From: Bacillota bacterium
Lineage (GTDB): Bacteria; Bacillota; Clostridia; Acetivibrionales; DSM-2933
Length of the DNA stretch: 5,541 nt
Assembly (NCBI GenBank): GCA_030705945.1
Contig: JAUZPS010000346.1
Location: 1-5,541, forward strand
Direction: 5' to 3'
In this document: positions 5,374-5,541 of the stretch, piece by piece
Position numbering within the stretch: position 1 is the stretch's first letter
Layout of the letters: each line of letters begins with the position of its first letter
Notes under the pieces: generated by a model
Database searches by the model: none
The model's input: only the letters and a program-made list of their open reading frames with translations
What the model was told of the DNA's origin: nothing
Program-made: the position numbers and the translations under genes

Positions 5374-5475
5374 ATAAAAAGCAATTAATCTTTTACATTT
5401 GCCTATCTCAAAATAACGTTAAAGCGTTCGTTATTTTGCTCCGTCAAATGTAAGATTAATAGTGCTTTTTATATA
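5374..5475. repeat. Repeat B, copy 2 (102-bp nested palindrome)
   Basis: This copy is identical to 3974-4075 except for T at 5408, with the same outer arms and inner hairpin (5409-5418 with 5429-5438). The remaining 66 bases to the window end (5476-5541) are A+T-rich and show no feature I can support. Confidence 0.88.
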
Positions 5476-5541
5476 GTATTAGCTTTTTATCATAAAATAT
5501 TATTATTTTTTAAGCTTTAATTTTTCAAATAAAAAGATACA

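Noticed and set aside
3974..5475. CRISPR array from the spaced repeats
   Set aside because: The repeats are palindromic, about 100 bp long, far apart and not regularly spaced, and there are no cas genes.

Overview
The window is about 70% A+T and looks chromosomal, from a low-GC, spore-forming Firmicute, most likely a Clostridia member. The evidence is the base composition, the Shine-Dalgarno sites, a SleL/YaaH-type spore cortex-lytic enzyme, and a cytoplasmic starch/glycogen-binding-module protein. I cannot name the species from sequence alone. Every recognisable gene is on the minus strand, so transcription runs from high to low coordinates.

Layout, in transcription order. The right end (5157-5475) is gene-free and holds one copy of repeat family A and two copies of palindromic family B. 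A good sigma-A type promoter (5048-5075) starts a structured leader of about 220 nt. The leader precedes a gene (4221-4820) for a CBM25/53-like module fused to a Lys/Ala/Thr-rich tail. A long inverted repeat with a U-run (4083-4185) lies where its terminator should be, directly next to a second intact B copy (3974-4075). After about 300 nt of A+T-rich spacer comes the LysM-LysM-GH18 gene (2393-3679), very close in sequence to Bacillus YaaH/SleL. A 14-bp inverted repeat separates it from a membrane-anchored C39-like cysteine peptidase gene (1432-2241). Another promoter (1321-1350) leads through the second A copy (1097-1190) to a 36-codon membrane micro-ORF (745-855), which has a textbook ribosome-binding site and an intrinsic terminator (669-694). 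The left end is the 5' part of a multi-membrane-span protein gene running off the window (1-402).

The genes do not form an obvious pathway. They read as separate short transcription units: spore-cortex hydrolysis, polysaccharide binding, and a membrane protease. What stands out is the intergenic DNA. It carries several families of short, non-coding, palindromic repeats: A twice plus a possible fragment, B twice intact plus two decayed relatives, and single hairpin elements. Some of these appear to have been taken over as leader or terminator sequence. The other points worth following are the micro-ORF transcription unit and the leader of the CBM gene, whose two main stems cross.
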